Assembly: GCA_031291995.1 (NCBI GenBank)
Contig: JARLHZ010000025.1
Location: 220,266 to 266,756 of the forward strand
DNA length: 46,491 bases
DNA from: Candidatus Doudnabacteria bacterium
GTDB lineage: Bacteria > Patescibacteriota > Doudnabacteria > UBA920
Direction: 5' to 3'
The notes below the pieces were generated by a model. It was not told the origin of the DNA, made no database searches, and saw only the letters and a list, made by a program, of their open reading frames with translations. Of this stretch, positions 14,717 through 23,350 are shown in pieces (positions within the stretch are counted from its first letter, which is position 1; every line of letters begins with the position of its first letter). The position numbers were made by a program, and so were the translations under genes.

Positions 14717-16567
14717 TTATTTTTTTAATACAGCGAGAAATGCCTCCTGCGGGATGTCGACTTTGCCGATTTTTTTCATTCTTTTCTTTCCACGTTTTTG
14801 TTTGTTGAGGAGTTTCATTTTGCGGGTGACGTCGCCGCCATATAAGTAGCCGGTGACATCTTTGCGCAGTGCGGAGATGGATTCGCGGGCGATAATTTTG
14901 CCGCCAATGGCGGCTTGGATGGCAACTTCGAATTGGTGTTTGGGAATAAGCTGTTTGAGTTTTTCGACTAAGGATTTTCCGTCCGCGGCGGCCGTACTGC
15001 GGTGCATTATTGCCGATAGTGCCACAACCGGCTCGCCGGCTACTAAAATATCCACTTTCACCAAGTCCCCTATCCGTTCTTCTATAAGATCGTAATTTAA
15101 AGAAGCGTAGCCGCTGGAGACGGATTTTAATTTGTCGTAATAATCGGAAATAATATTGGCCAGGGGCATTTCAAAAGACATTTCCACGCGGTCTTTGCCC
15201 AAGTATTTTATGTCCTTTGATATTGCTCGGCGCTGGGTGGAAATTTCCATTATCGGCCCTATAAAGTTTTGCGGCACTAAAATATTTACCGACATCCAGG
15301 GTTCGTAAATGTCCTTGATGATGGAAGGATCGGGAAACTCCGCCGGATTGTGAATATAAACGTCTTTGCCGTTGGTTGTTACCACATGATATGCCACGCT
15401 CGGCGCGGTTAAAATCAGGTCAAGATTATATTCCCTGGTCAGCCGTTCCTGCACTATATCCATATGCAAAAGACCGAGGAAGCCGGTGCGAAAACCAAAA
15501 CCGATGGACGGGATATTGATTGGCTCAAACTCCAGCGCGGCGTCGGAAAGTTTTAGTTTATCCATAGCGTCACGCAGTATGGGGTAATCGTCCCCGCTTA
15601 CAGGAAAGATGGTGGCGTAGACCATGGGTTTGACATGTTTGTAGCCCGGCAGCTGTTCAACATCTGTTTTACGGTCAAATAACGTAATTGTGTCGCCAAC
15701 ACGGGCTTTACTAACGTCGCGCAGGCCGGTCACAATGTAGCCGACCTCGCCGGTTTTTATGCCATCGGATTTTTCCATTTTCGGATGGAAATAGCCGACT
15801 TCCAAACTTTCAAACTGCGTTTGGCTGCCAATGGCAAAAATTTTCTCGCGGTTTTTAAGCGAGCCTTCAAAACATCGTACGTAAACTATTACGCCGCGAT
15901 GAATATCATAAAGCGAGTCAAAAATTAAGCCGCGAAAAGGTTTTTGCTCATCGCCTTTTGGCGGCGGGACTTTTTCTATAACTCGCTTGATAATGTCTTC
16001 CACCCCTTCGCCGGTTTTGCCGGAAGCGTATAAAATATCTTCTTCCGTAAAGCCAAATGCCGTTTTTAATTCTTCGGCGGTTTTTTCCCGGTCGGAATTC
16101 GGCAAATCAATTTTATTGACTACCGGAATTAAAACCAAGTTATGCTCCAGTGCCAAATGAACATTAGCGAGCGTTTGCGCTTCAATTCCCTGCGTGCTAT
16201 CGACAACTAAAATAGCGCCTTCGCAGCAAGCCAAGGATCTCGAGACCTCATAACTAAAGTCAACATGCCCGGGGGTGTCAATTAGATTGAGGGTGTAGGG
16301 TGTAGGCCTAAGGGCTAAGTCTTTTGCGCTTTGACTTTCCCCTACCCCCATAGCCCTTAGCCCTTCATACGTGTAGCTCATTCGCACCGGCTGGAGCTTA
16401 ATGGTTATTCCCCGCTCCCGCTCCAAATCCATTTGATCAAGCAGTTGGTCTTTCATATTCCTCTGCTCGACTGTGTGGGTAATTTCCAAAAGCCGGTCGG
16501 CCAGGGTGGACTTGCCATGGTCAATGTGGGCGATTATGCAAAAATTGCGTATTTGGTTCTGAGACAT
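14717..16567 (-). CDS. lepA: elongation factor 4 (LepA)
   Basis: Ribosome-associated GTPase that helps remobilise or assemble ribosomes. 616 residues from the ATG at 16567 (MSQNQIRNFCIIAHIDHGKS); the frame opens further upstream, but those residues do not fit. G1 is AHIDHGKST (13-21), G3 DTPGHVDFSYEV and G4 NKIDLP. The LepA-specific C-terminal domain ends KMKLLNKQKRGKKRMK. It carries about 20 extra residues between G2 and G3, encoded by a palindromic DNA insertion (16291-16370). No SD precedes the ATG. Confidence 0.96.
   Translation of the reverse strand: MSQNQIRNFCIIAHIDHGKSTLADRLLEITHTVEQRNMKDQLLDQMDLERERGITIKLQPVRMSYTYEGLRAMGVGESQSAKDLALRPTPYTLNLIDTPGHVDFSYEVSRSLACCEGAILVVDSTQGIEAQTLANVHLALEHNLVLIPVVNKIDLPNSDREKTAEELKTAFGFTEEDILYASGKTGEGVEDIIKRVIEKVPPPKGDEQKPFRGLIFDSLYDIHRGVIVYVRCFEGSLKNREKIFAIGSQTQFESLEVGYFHPKMEKSDGIKTGEVGYIVTGLRDVSKARVGDTITLFDRKTDVEQLPGYKHVKPMVYATIFPVSGDDYPILRDAMDKLKLSDAALEFEPINIPSIGFGFRTGFLGLLHMDIVQERLTREYNLDLILTAPSVAYHVVTTNGKDVYIHNPAEFPDPSIIKDIYEPWMSVNILVPQNFIGPIMEISTQRRAISKDIKYLGKDRVEMSFEMPLANIISDYYDKLKSVSSGYASLNYDLIEERIGDLVKVDILVAGEPVVALSAIMHRSTAAADGKSLVEKLKQLIPKHQFEVAIQAAIGGKIIARESISALRKDVTGYLYGGDVTRKMKLLNKQKRGKKRMKKIGKVDIPQEAFLAVLKK
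16291..16370. repeat. palindromic insertion in the lepA G domain
   Basis: The arms aagggctaag (16310-16319) and cttagccctt (16356-16365) are perfect complements. Tandem words lie around them (gtagggtgtagg, tagcccttagccctt). The DNA encodes about 27 in-frame residues (EGLRAMGVGESQSAKDLALR and on) where other LepA proteins have a short loop. It belongs to the same structural class as the intergenic palindromes. Confidence 0.7.
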
Positions 16568-16574
16568 AGATAAT

Positions 16575-16680
16575 ATGATACCAATACTGAGAAATACGAA
16601 TGACACTAATCATGCAAATTATTAAACACTTAAATCAGTTTTATCAGCATCATGAGTATTAATCCGTGTATCAGTATCTT
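16575..16680. repeat. weak word-built palindrome between murJ and lepA
   Basis: The left part carries gataccaatactgag and the right part tccgtgtatcagtatc, which are loosely complementary. The arms consist of degenerate atac / actaat words. The fold is less regular than in the other elements. Nothing else is seen in this gap. Confidence 0.45.
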
Positions 16681-16686
16681 GTTATT

Positions 16687-18273
16687 CTAAAAGATTTTAC
16701 CCAAAATAGCCAGAAGCTGCTTAGCCTGGTTTAACTTGAGATAATTAGCCAGCGTTACAAAGGTTATGGCCGAAATTAAAACCGCAATCCCGGATTTCAC
16801 CAAAGTGTCCACAAAGCCGACGGGCGACCCGACAATATTTATCAAATAAATCATAACCCAGCCAATTACGGCCATGCCCGCGCTGGCCAGCAAAATTTTC
16901 AGCATAGAACTGGCCACTAGCGAGTCAGTCGGCCCAAAGGGAACCTGGCCCTTTGACAAATGCAGTCGCAAAAAAATAGCCATTAATACCGAATCATAAA
17001 CGCAAATAAAAGCGAAGGCTGTCGCAATACCGGGCAAGCCATAATGCCGCCCCAAAAAATAGGTTAAACCGGCGTTCAAAATTATTGAACTTACGTTTAC
17101 GGCGACCGGAATAATCGTATTGTGCATGGCGTAAAAACTACGTGAGAACAATGGCGATAAGCTTTGGCCGAATAAGCCAACCGTCATTATGCCGAAAGTC
17201 AGGGCAAGCGAGACAATATCGGCATCCGTAAATTTACCGTGTCCGTAAATAATCTGGACCAAATACCAGCGAAACATAATCATTAAAATTGCCACCGGCA
17301 CTATAAAGAACATAACCTGAATAATGTTGTCGGACAGAGTCTGCAAAAATGCTTTTTGGTCTCCTTTGGCGAAATATTCCGAAAGGAGAGGAAATGAAGC
17401 CTGCGAAACCGACAGCGCGAATACCCCCAAAGGCACGGTCTGCAAATTATTTGCAGCGTTAAAAATGGTTACCGAACCGGCTGCCAAAATCGAGCCGACC
17501 GTAGTGCCAATAATCAGGCTGACCTGGGATATATCCAGCCCGATAACCCGGGGCAAAAATAATTTGGCTATCTTTCGGACGCTGGCATCACGCCAATCCA
17601 AAACACCTTGCCAGCGAAAGCCATAACGCAAAACCTCGGGAATTTGCACGGACATATGTAAAAACGCTCCGACAATAACACCAATTCCAAGACCAGTTAG
17701 GCCAAAGCGAGGATACAGAAAAAACAGGCCGGCAATAATTCCGAGGTTGTACAAAATAGGCGCCAAACTCAACATCAGAAATTTTTTATAGGAGCTGAGG
17801 ATGCTGGTAAAAACGCTGGACGCCGTAAAAATTAATGGCGACAATAAAAACAGCCTGGTTAATTGGATCGTCCGGATTAATTTTTCACCGCTAAACCCCG
17901 GCACCAACAACTTTGTCAGAGGAGCGGAAAAAATTAACAAAATCACGCAAACCAGGCCCATGCCCAAAAGCGCGGCATTTAATATTGAATTGGCAACGCG
18001 GTAAGCCTTATCCTTATCTGTTATAAGCCACTCGGTGAATACCGGAATAAACGCGACAGACAACGTCCCTAAAACAAGCAGCTGAAATATAAAATCCGGG
18101 ATGCGAAAAGCGGAAAAATATATATCGGTCGTGTCTCCCACTCCTATTCGGCTTAAAATTAACGGGTCTCGAAACAGCGCCACGAGTTTGGAAAGCAGAG
18201 TAAAGACACCAATAATAAAAGCGGCCTTGCCGACCGTAAATTCATTTTCCAAATTTTTAATTTTATTCAGCAT
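16687..18273 (-). CDS. murJ: lipid II flippase MurJ
   Basis: Polytopic MVF-family exporter that moves lipid II across the membrane. 528 residues with about 14 hydrophobic helices. The N-terminal signature LLSKLVALFRDPLILSRIGV carries the conserved Arg-Asp pair, followed by DIYFSAFRIPDF. The central part reads GQSLSPLFSRSFYAMHNTII, another MurJ hallmark. It lies in a cell-wall block, 47 bp after the DUF4012 gene. The start MLNKIKNLENEF is preceded by no clear SD. Confidence 0.94.
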   Translation of the reverse strand: MLNKIKNLENEFTVGKAAFIIGVFTLLSKLVALFRDPLILSRIGVGDTTDIYFSAFRIPDFIFQLLVLGTLSVAFIPVFTEWLITDKDKAYRVANSILNAALLGMGLVCVILLIFSAPLTKLLVPGFSGEKLIRTIQLTRLFLLSPLIFTASSVFTSILSSYKKFLMLSLAPILYNLGIIAGLFFLYPRFGLTGLGIGVIVGAFLHMSVQIPEVLRYGFRWQGVLDWRDASVRKIAKLFLPRVIGLDISQVSLIIGTTVGSILAAGSVTIFNAANNLQTVPLGVFALSVSQASFPLLSEYFAKGDQKAFLQTLSDNIIQVMFFIVPVAILMIMFRWYLVQIIYGHGKFTDADIVSLALTFGIMTVGLFGQSLSPLFSRSFYAMHNTIIPVAVNVSSIILNAGLTYFLGRHYGLPGIATAFAFICVYDSVLMAIFLRLHLSKGQVPFGPTDSLVASSMLKILLASAGMAVIGWVMIYLINIVGSPVGFVDTLVKSGIAVLISAITFVTLANYLKLNQAKQLLAILGKIF

Positions 18274-18320
18274 TCATGTTTGCCGCAATCACACTTAATA
18301 TCCATCAATATCTTTCAATA

Positions 18321-20531
18321 TCATTTTTCCAGCACCATCCCCATCAAATAATCTTTATCGATAATTATATCAGAAGTCTGCGCCGCCGTCGCCTGTTTTG
18401 ACGGCTTAAAGTTTTGCCATAAAACTTTCCTTCCGGCGTAATTAACAGACCACGTCAAGTTGTTATTTACCGCGCCCATTTGCTTTTGCACCATTAGGCT
18501 AAAATGGTCAAGGTTGTTTAGCTTAAACGGCAACTTGTAAACAAGAGTAGTGGTTGTACTTTCGCCGGGATCTATGGTAATCCAATTACCGAAGAATGTT
18601 TTTCCGGATTCCAGGCCTATGGTTGTGCCGGTAAGGTTTTCCGTCACGGAATTTTTGACAATATTGTTCACGTCCGAATCGATTTGATATTCCAATTTAT
18701 CCGAATATTGTAAATCCCGCTTTTCAAAGCCCGTGCTGGATATTAAGGTGCTTCCCGCCGGCACATAAACCCGCAGATAGCTGACGTTGCTGTTATCGGG
18801 GTTATTTGGATTATGATTCGTCCTCGTTATTTTTAATTGATCAGTTACCGTCCCATCGACGCCAATATTAGATGTCAATTCGGCGTCTTCGCTAACCGCG
18901 AGGCTGGTTTTAGTCGCTCCCAAATTACTGTCCAGCAGCATAAGATAATCACTATCCGTATCCCAAAGGTTTCCGCCCCAATTAAACGTTTGGATTTGCT
19001 TTTCCAGTCCGGGGTCTGAGGAGTAGACCGCTATTTGTTTGGAGGCGAGGTTTTGCTGCAAAGCCGCAAGATAGGCCAGCAGGGAATTTTTATCCGCCGA
19101 ACTGATTTTTTGCAAAAGCACGGGAACGAAATCGGCCAGCATTTGCTTGGGAGAATTGGTCGGCATATTGTCGGAAATTGTTGTTATGGCTTGGGTCTGC
19201 TCCACAAAATTATCGGCTGTTAAAGTAACGCCGTACTTTGGCATTTGCACCGGACCCGAAATTTTCAGCCAGTCAACAATCAAGTCCGGCGTCATGGCCA
19301 CAATAATGTCGGGATTTTGTCCGCCTTCTTTTTGGTAAAACTCGCTGATTTTGCGGGCGGACGCGGGGAAGTCGGCAAACCAGTTACTGTCCCGCAGGTA
19401 CCAGCGATCGGTAACCGCGGCAATCGGCAATGGGGGCTGGATGATATCTTTAAGCTGTCCGTCCAAATCGTATATACTGCTCACGTTCATCTGCTGAATT
19501 TGGCCGTCCTGAGTTTGCAGGCTGCCAAAAGTACCCATAAATCCCCCCGTAGGGCGCAATTCATTGTTATTTTCAAATAATATTAATATGTTTTTTTGTC
19601 CGCTGATTATATTTCTTGCGAGGGAAAACACCCGCGCGGCGCCGTTTAAAGTTAATTTAAAAACTTGGAGGTTTTGTTGTACCGCTATAAAACTCTTTTG
19701 ATACTGCTGTGGCACGGAAGCCGGGTCTACGTTGGCAATTAATCCCGCGGCCTTGTTAAGGTTAGATTGCGCCCGGCTAAACGCCGTTTCCAGTTCCGTC
19801 AATATTGCGCCGTTTTGCTGGTTTTGGCTGACCATACCCGCGGCGGATATGTGAAGCTGTCCGGCGGCTTCCTGAAAATCAACCATATCCTGCGCGGCCC
19901 GCGCCACTAATTCGGCCGATTGCAATAACGCCGTGGCATCCCGGCCCTGCGGCAGTACTTTAACGACCTGGCCAAGGAGAATATTTTGTCCCGAAAGGTC
20001 CGACCGGCTCTGGCTGAAAAATTTAATTGCCAGCGACAATTTATCCTGTGCCGAAGCCAAATTGCGGTTCTGAATATCGGCCACGGCCTGCTCCAGGTAC
20101 CGGCCGCCGGATTGCGCGGAACTCATAACCTGATCCTTTGCTTCCAGCGCCGATTCCATATATTTGAATATGCCGATAATTGCCCAACCGGCCAGCGCTA
20201 CGGCTAAAAATACTCCCAGACTTTGGGCAAAATGTTTGGTGGACAAATTCTTTAATCGCCGGGGCAATGTTTTGGCCGTTTTTATAAAATCGCCGCGCGC
20301 CGCGGAAAAAATTTTCAACAGCGATTTAACAAGGCCATCACCAACAAGGTAAAAGAATGCCGCCACAGCCTTGACCGCCACAACCAAGGAATAGCCGACA
20401 CGATAAAAAAAATTAAACAGCAAGCCAACCAGCTTACCAAATAAAACCACCGCCGGATTCGAGCTTTTTGAACCTAAAGCCAAAAACCTGCGCGAGTCGG
20501 TATATAATTTAAATTTTTTTGCTTTTGCCAT
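18321..20531 (-). CDS. DUF4012 family membrane protein
   Basis: 736 residues. Hydrophobic segments occur near residues 28-62, and a clear membrane helix at about 104-123 precedes a long extracytoplasmic part. The DUF4012 core is recognised from ILILFENNNELRPTGGFMGT and the later DSNWFADFPASARKISEFYQ. The family is frequent in CPR and Gram-positive bacteria, with an unproven function often discussed with envelope or polysaccharide genes. It lies between ftsW and murJ, which supports an envelope role by context only. Confidence 0.85.
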   Translation of the reverse strand: MAKAKKFKLYTDSRRFLALGSKSSNPAVVLFGKLVGLLFNFFYRVGYSLVVAVKAVAAFFYLVGDGLVKSLLKIFSAARGDFIKTAKTLPRRLKNLSTKHFAQSLGVFLAVALAGWAIIGIFKYMESALEAKDQVMSSAQSGGRYLEQAVADIQNRNLASAQDKLSLAIKFFSQSRSDLSGQNILLGQVVKVLPQGRDATALLQSAELVARAAQDMVDFQEAAGQLHISAAGMVSQNQQNGAILTELETAFSRAQSNLNKAAGLIANVDPASVPQQYQKSFIAVQQNLQVFKLTLNGAARVFSLARNIISGQKNILILFENNNELRPTGGFMGTFGSLQTQDGQIQQMNVSSIYDLDGQLKDIIQPPLPIAAVTDRWYLRDSNWFADFPASARKISEFYQKEGGQNPDIIVAMTPDLIVDWLKISGPVQMPKYGVTLTADNFVEQTQAITTISDNMPTNSPKQMLADFVPVLLQKISSADKNSLLAYLAALQQNLASKQIAVYSSDPGLEKQIQTFNWGGNLWDTDSDYLMLLDSNLGATKTSLAVSEDAELTSNIGVDGTVTDQLKITRTNHNPNNPDNSNVSYLRVYVPAGSTLISSTGFEKRDLQYSDKLEYQIDSDVNNIVKNSVTENLTGTTIGLESGKTFFGNWITIDPGESTTTTLVYKLPFKLNNLDHFSLMVQKQMGAVNNNLTWSVNYAGRKVLWQNFKPSKQATAAQTSDIIIDKDYLMGMVLEK

Positions 20532-20568
20532 TTTAAAAAAGTTCGGGATTGCTCGACATAACCAAGGT

Positions 20569-21678
20569 CTAATTAGACGTGTGGCGGGAAATATTGAGCA
20601 AAATTCCTATGGCGGACAGGTTGGCTATCATAGCCGTGGCGCCATAACTAAAAAAAGGCAGTGGAATGCCCGTTAATGGCAATAGGTTGACTATGGCTCC
20701 TAAATTGATTAGGGCTTGAAGGGTAATCCAGGCAGTTATGCCGAAAGCTGTTAATTTTCCAAAAATATCCGGCGCTCGCTTGGCTATTCTAAACCCGCGT
20801 AATGCCAATAAAACAAAGAGAGCCAGAGCGGCCAAAATTCTAAAAAAACCGAGTTCCTCAGCCATGACGGCAAAAATAGAATCATTCATGACTTCCGGGA
20901 GGTAGTTGTGCTTTTGCCGCGACATCCCGTAACCGTAACCGAACAATCCGCCGGAGCCAATTGCCAGCAGCGCCTGGTTTATTTGATAGCTAATGCCCTT
21001 GGGATCCACAGTCGGATCTAAAAATGTGGTCAGACGGCGGGCACGGTAAGGCGCGACTTTGACGAGCGCGTAAAGGGTCAGCAGCGCGCAAAGCGCGCTA
21101 TAAAAGAAGTATTTAAAACTCAATCCCGAAGCGAACAACATAAAAAAGGCCACAGCCAGCAAAACCAGCATGGTGCCGACGTCTGGCTGCAAAAAAATCA
21201 ACAGCGCGAATAAACCGATAATAATAAACGAAGGAAGCAATCCGTAATAAAAATCGTTAAGCGAAGCCCTTTTTTTGTCTATCCAGGAAGCCAGGTACAG
21301 GATTACAACCATTTTTGCCAGTTCCGCGGGTTGGAATAGTATCGGTCCCAGCCTGAGCCAGCGCGACGCACCGCCGGCGGAAAATCCGAAATGCGGTACT
21401 TTAACCAATGCCAGAAGCAATAAAGCCAGTCCGATTAACACGGGAAGGTTTTTTTGCCAGAAATGATAATCTATGCGGGAACATATATACAATCCTACCA
21501 AGCCGATACACGCCCCGTAAAGCAGCTGGTGCAGTGCGTAATAATAAGTGTTGCCGAAGTTTTGGAAAGACTGGACTGTTGACGCGGAATACAAAACAAT
21601 CAGTCCATAGGCCAAAAGCAGCAGGACAATAGTCAGCAGGGTGTAATCGAGATTTCGATTTAAGCCTTTTTTTGCCAA
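20569..21678 (-). CDS. ftsW: FtsW/RodA-type SEDS peptidoglycan polymerase
   Basis: Polytopic glycosyltransferase polymerising lipid II. 369 residues, about 10 membrane helices. The signature near the C-terminus reads LLPLTGIPLPFFSYGATAMI, closer to FtsW than to RodA. The catalytic loop region shows ILFQPAELAKMVVILYLASW. The only in-frame start that fits is a TTG at 21678 (MAKKGLNRNLDYT), without an SD. It follows murD after a word-built palindrome. FtsW is preferred because of the murD/mraY context; RodA is the alternative. Confidence 0.85.
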   Translation of the reverse strand: MAKKGLNRNLDYTLLTIVLLLLAYGLIVLYSASTVQSFQNFGNTYYYALHQLLYGACIGLVGLYICSRIDYHFWQKNLPVLIGLALLLLALVKVPHFGFSAGGASRWLRLGPILFQPAELAKMVVILYLASWIDKKRASLNDFYYGLLPSFIIIGLFALLIFLQPDVGTMLVLLAVAFFMLFASGLSFKYFFYSALCALLTLYALVKVAPYRARRLTTFLDPTVDPKGISYQINQALLAIGSGGLFGYGYGMSRQKHNYLPEVMNDSIFAVMAEELGFFRILAALALFVLLALRGFRIAKRAPDIFGKLTAFGITAWITLQALINLGAIVNLLPLTGIPLPFFSYGATAMIANLSAIGILLNISRHTSN

Positions 21679-21687
21679 AGCAGTGGA

Positions 21688-21782
21688 AATTTCAAATTAA
21701 AAATATCAAATTCCAAATCAAACCCAAAGTTTAAATGTCAAAAGAAAAATGATTTGAAATTTAAAATTTGGCATTTGTAATT
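21688..21782. repeat. word-built palindrome between murD and ftsW
   Basis: The left arm starts aatttcaaattaaaaatatc and the right arm ends with its loose complement (gatttgaaatttaaaattt then ggcatttgtaatt). About three quarters of 32 positions pair. The arms are repeats of a caaatt / caaatc word. The right arm runs into the murD stop codon. The ftsW leader must cross this hairpin. Confidence 0.6.
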
Positions 21783-23145
21783 ATTCAAAGGTACCCACAA
21801 AATGTTTAAACTGTTCTCCTCTGTCCTTATAATTTTTGAACATTCCGAAACTGGCACAGGCCGGACTGAGCAAAACCACGTCGCCTTTTGCAGCTATGGA
21901 TGAAATCTGCTGAAAAATTTCCCGCATATTTTTTGCCCCCTCCAGCAACGTCGGTGGTTCCATCTTAAACGTAGATTTAATCCGGCTGGATTCCGGGCCA
22001 ATTAGAATTATTGTCTTGATATTTTTTTTATCGCTTAAAACTTTTCCCAGCTCCTTAAAGTCGCTGTTTTTGGATGAGCCGCCCAAGATTAAAATTTCCG
22101 GCTCGTCAAAAGAATTAATCGCGGCAATCGCTGTTTCCGGCGTAGTGGAAAACGAATCGTTATAAAATTTGATTCCCTTCTTTTCCGCGACAAATTCCAG
22201 GCGGTGTTCCAAGCCGTTAAATCGATTAGCTGCTTTGTCTATTATACCAATGTCGCAACCGGCAACACTGGCGGCTAAAGCTGCGGCGCAAATATTTTGT
22301 TGATTGTGGATCCCCCTGAGCTGCCAGCCTGTTATTTTACCCCACGATCCATCAATATAGTTTTTCAGGTAAATAACCCCGTTGTCTGGGTAGCAGTCTG
22401 CTTGTTTATTTGCGCTGAAATAAAATTTTTGACCTCTGCCTAGTTTCCCAATTTTAACTGAATTTTGAAAATCAAGGTTTGTTATTGCAAAATCATCTTC
22501 GGTCTGGAATCTGGTGATCGCCGATTTTGCTTGAACGTATTCATTTGCATCGGTGTGATAATCCAGATGTTCACTGGTAATCATCAGTACCACCCCGATA
22601 TGCGGGCTCCGATCTAAATCCTGAAGCTGGAAACTTGATAATTCATACACGACCCAGTCATTATTATTAAGCGCCTCCAGAATATCCAGAGGCTGAACTT
22701 TGCCTATATTGCCGGTTAAGTAACAATTCTGACCCCCCAATTTTAACATCTCATTTATTAGCGCAGAGGTCGTACCTTTGCCCTTGGTTCCGGTTACGCC
22801 GATAATTTTTGCCGGACAATGGCCAAAAAACCATTTGGTTTGGCTTGTCATAATTAAGCGGCGGCCAATGGCCGCGGCTACTTCGGGATTCGACAATCTT
22901 ATTCCCGGGCTCCGAAACGCCACATCGAAACCCGCAAGTTCCTTAAACGAGTCCGGACCAAAAATAAAATTTAAGCCAAGATTTTTAATTTCCCGCTGCT
23001 CATTGGCCGGCCATTCGTCCCAGGGTTTTTGGTCAAATAACACCGGCTTTATGCCGTGTTTGAGCAAATAATTGACCACAGCCTTCCCTTCCCGGCCAAA
23101 ACCCAAAACCGCCACAAGTTTTTCTTTCAAATCTTGCAATTCCAT
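21781..23145 (-). CDS. murD: UDP-MurNAc-L-Ala:D-Glu ligase
   Basis: Adds D-glutamate to UDP-MurNAc-L-Ala in the cytoplasm, the step that uses the product of MurI encoded upstream in this window. 454 residues. The N-terminal nucleotide-binding part is VLGFGREGKAVVNYLLKHG. The ATP loop GVTGTKGKGTTSA lies near residue 115. YNDSFSTTPETAIAAI and LSPACASFGMFKNYKDRGEQ are MurD-specific. The ATG at 23145 lies 6 nt after an extended -10 box, so the mRNA is predicted to be leaderless. Confidence 0.96.
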   Translation of the reverse strand: MELQDLKEKLVAVLGFGREGKAVVNYLLKHGIKPVLFDQKPWDEWPANEQREIKNLGLNFIFGPDSFKELAGFDVAFRSPGIRLSNPEVAAAIGRRLIMTSQTKWFFGHCPAKIIGVTGTKGKGTTSALINEMLKLGGQNCYLTGNIGKVQPLDILEALNNNDWVVYELSSFQLQDLDRSPHIGVVLMITSEHLDYHTDANEYVQAKSAITRFQTEDDFAITNLDFQNSVKIGKLGRGQKFYFSANKQADCYPDNGVIYLKNYIDGSWGKITGWQLRGIHNQQNICAAALAASVAGCDIGIIDKAANRFNGLEHRLEFVAEKKGIKFYNDSFSTTPETAIAAINSFDEPEILILGGSSKNSDFKELGKVLSDKKNIKTIILIGPESSRIKSTFKMEPPTLLEGAKNMREIFQQISSIAAKGDVVLLSPACASFGMFKNYKDRGEQFKHFVGTFE

Positions 23146-23151
23146 GGCCTA

Positions 23152-23160
23152 ATTATATCA
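23152..23160 (-). promoter_or_regulatory. extended -10 directly before murD
   Basis: TGA-TATAAT with TATAAT at 23157-23152, only 6 nt before the ATG. It lies downstream of a terminator, so murD appears to have its own promoter within the cell-wall block. The -35 region (TTTTGT at 17 bp) is weak. Confidence 0.6.
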
Positions 23161-23176
23161 GATAAACATCCGAAAC

Positions 23177-23206
23177 AAAAAACAGCCGAATTTGGGCTGT
23201 TTTTAT
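23177..23206. terminator. terminator between the D-aminoacylase gene and murD
   Basis: AAAACAGCC (23179-23187) pairs with GGCTGTTTT (23195-23203) around a 7-nt loop, with T or A runs on both sides. It lies about 145 bp after the D-aminoacylase stop, with the 141-bp repeat between them. Confidence 0.75.
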
Positions 23207-23207
23207 T

Positions 23208-23348
23208 AGCGATGTAGAGCGAGTCCGGCCATTTATGGCCGAGCGAGCCGAGGAGCTAATACAAGTTCAATACCGCGCGGCTCGCCGCGCAATTGAAGCG
23301 ATGTCTTTGAAGTAATACCCCGCTGCTTGCGGCGGGGAACCTTTATTT
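23208..23348 (+). repeat. 141-bp dispersed repeat, copy 1
   Basis: Copy 1 differs from the inverted copy at 46351-46491 at only 4 of 141 positions. It contains three stem-loops: CGGCCAT-tt-ATGGCCG (23226-23241), GCGCGG-ctcg-CCGCGC (23275-23290), and CCCCGC...GCGGGG (23318-23337). There is no ORF. It sits 2 bp after the D-aminoacylase stop codon, in its 3' untranslated region. Its nature is unknown: a REP/BIME-like or MITE-like repeat, or a structured RNA. Confidence 0.85.
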
Positions 23349-23350
23349 TA

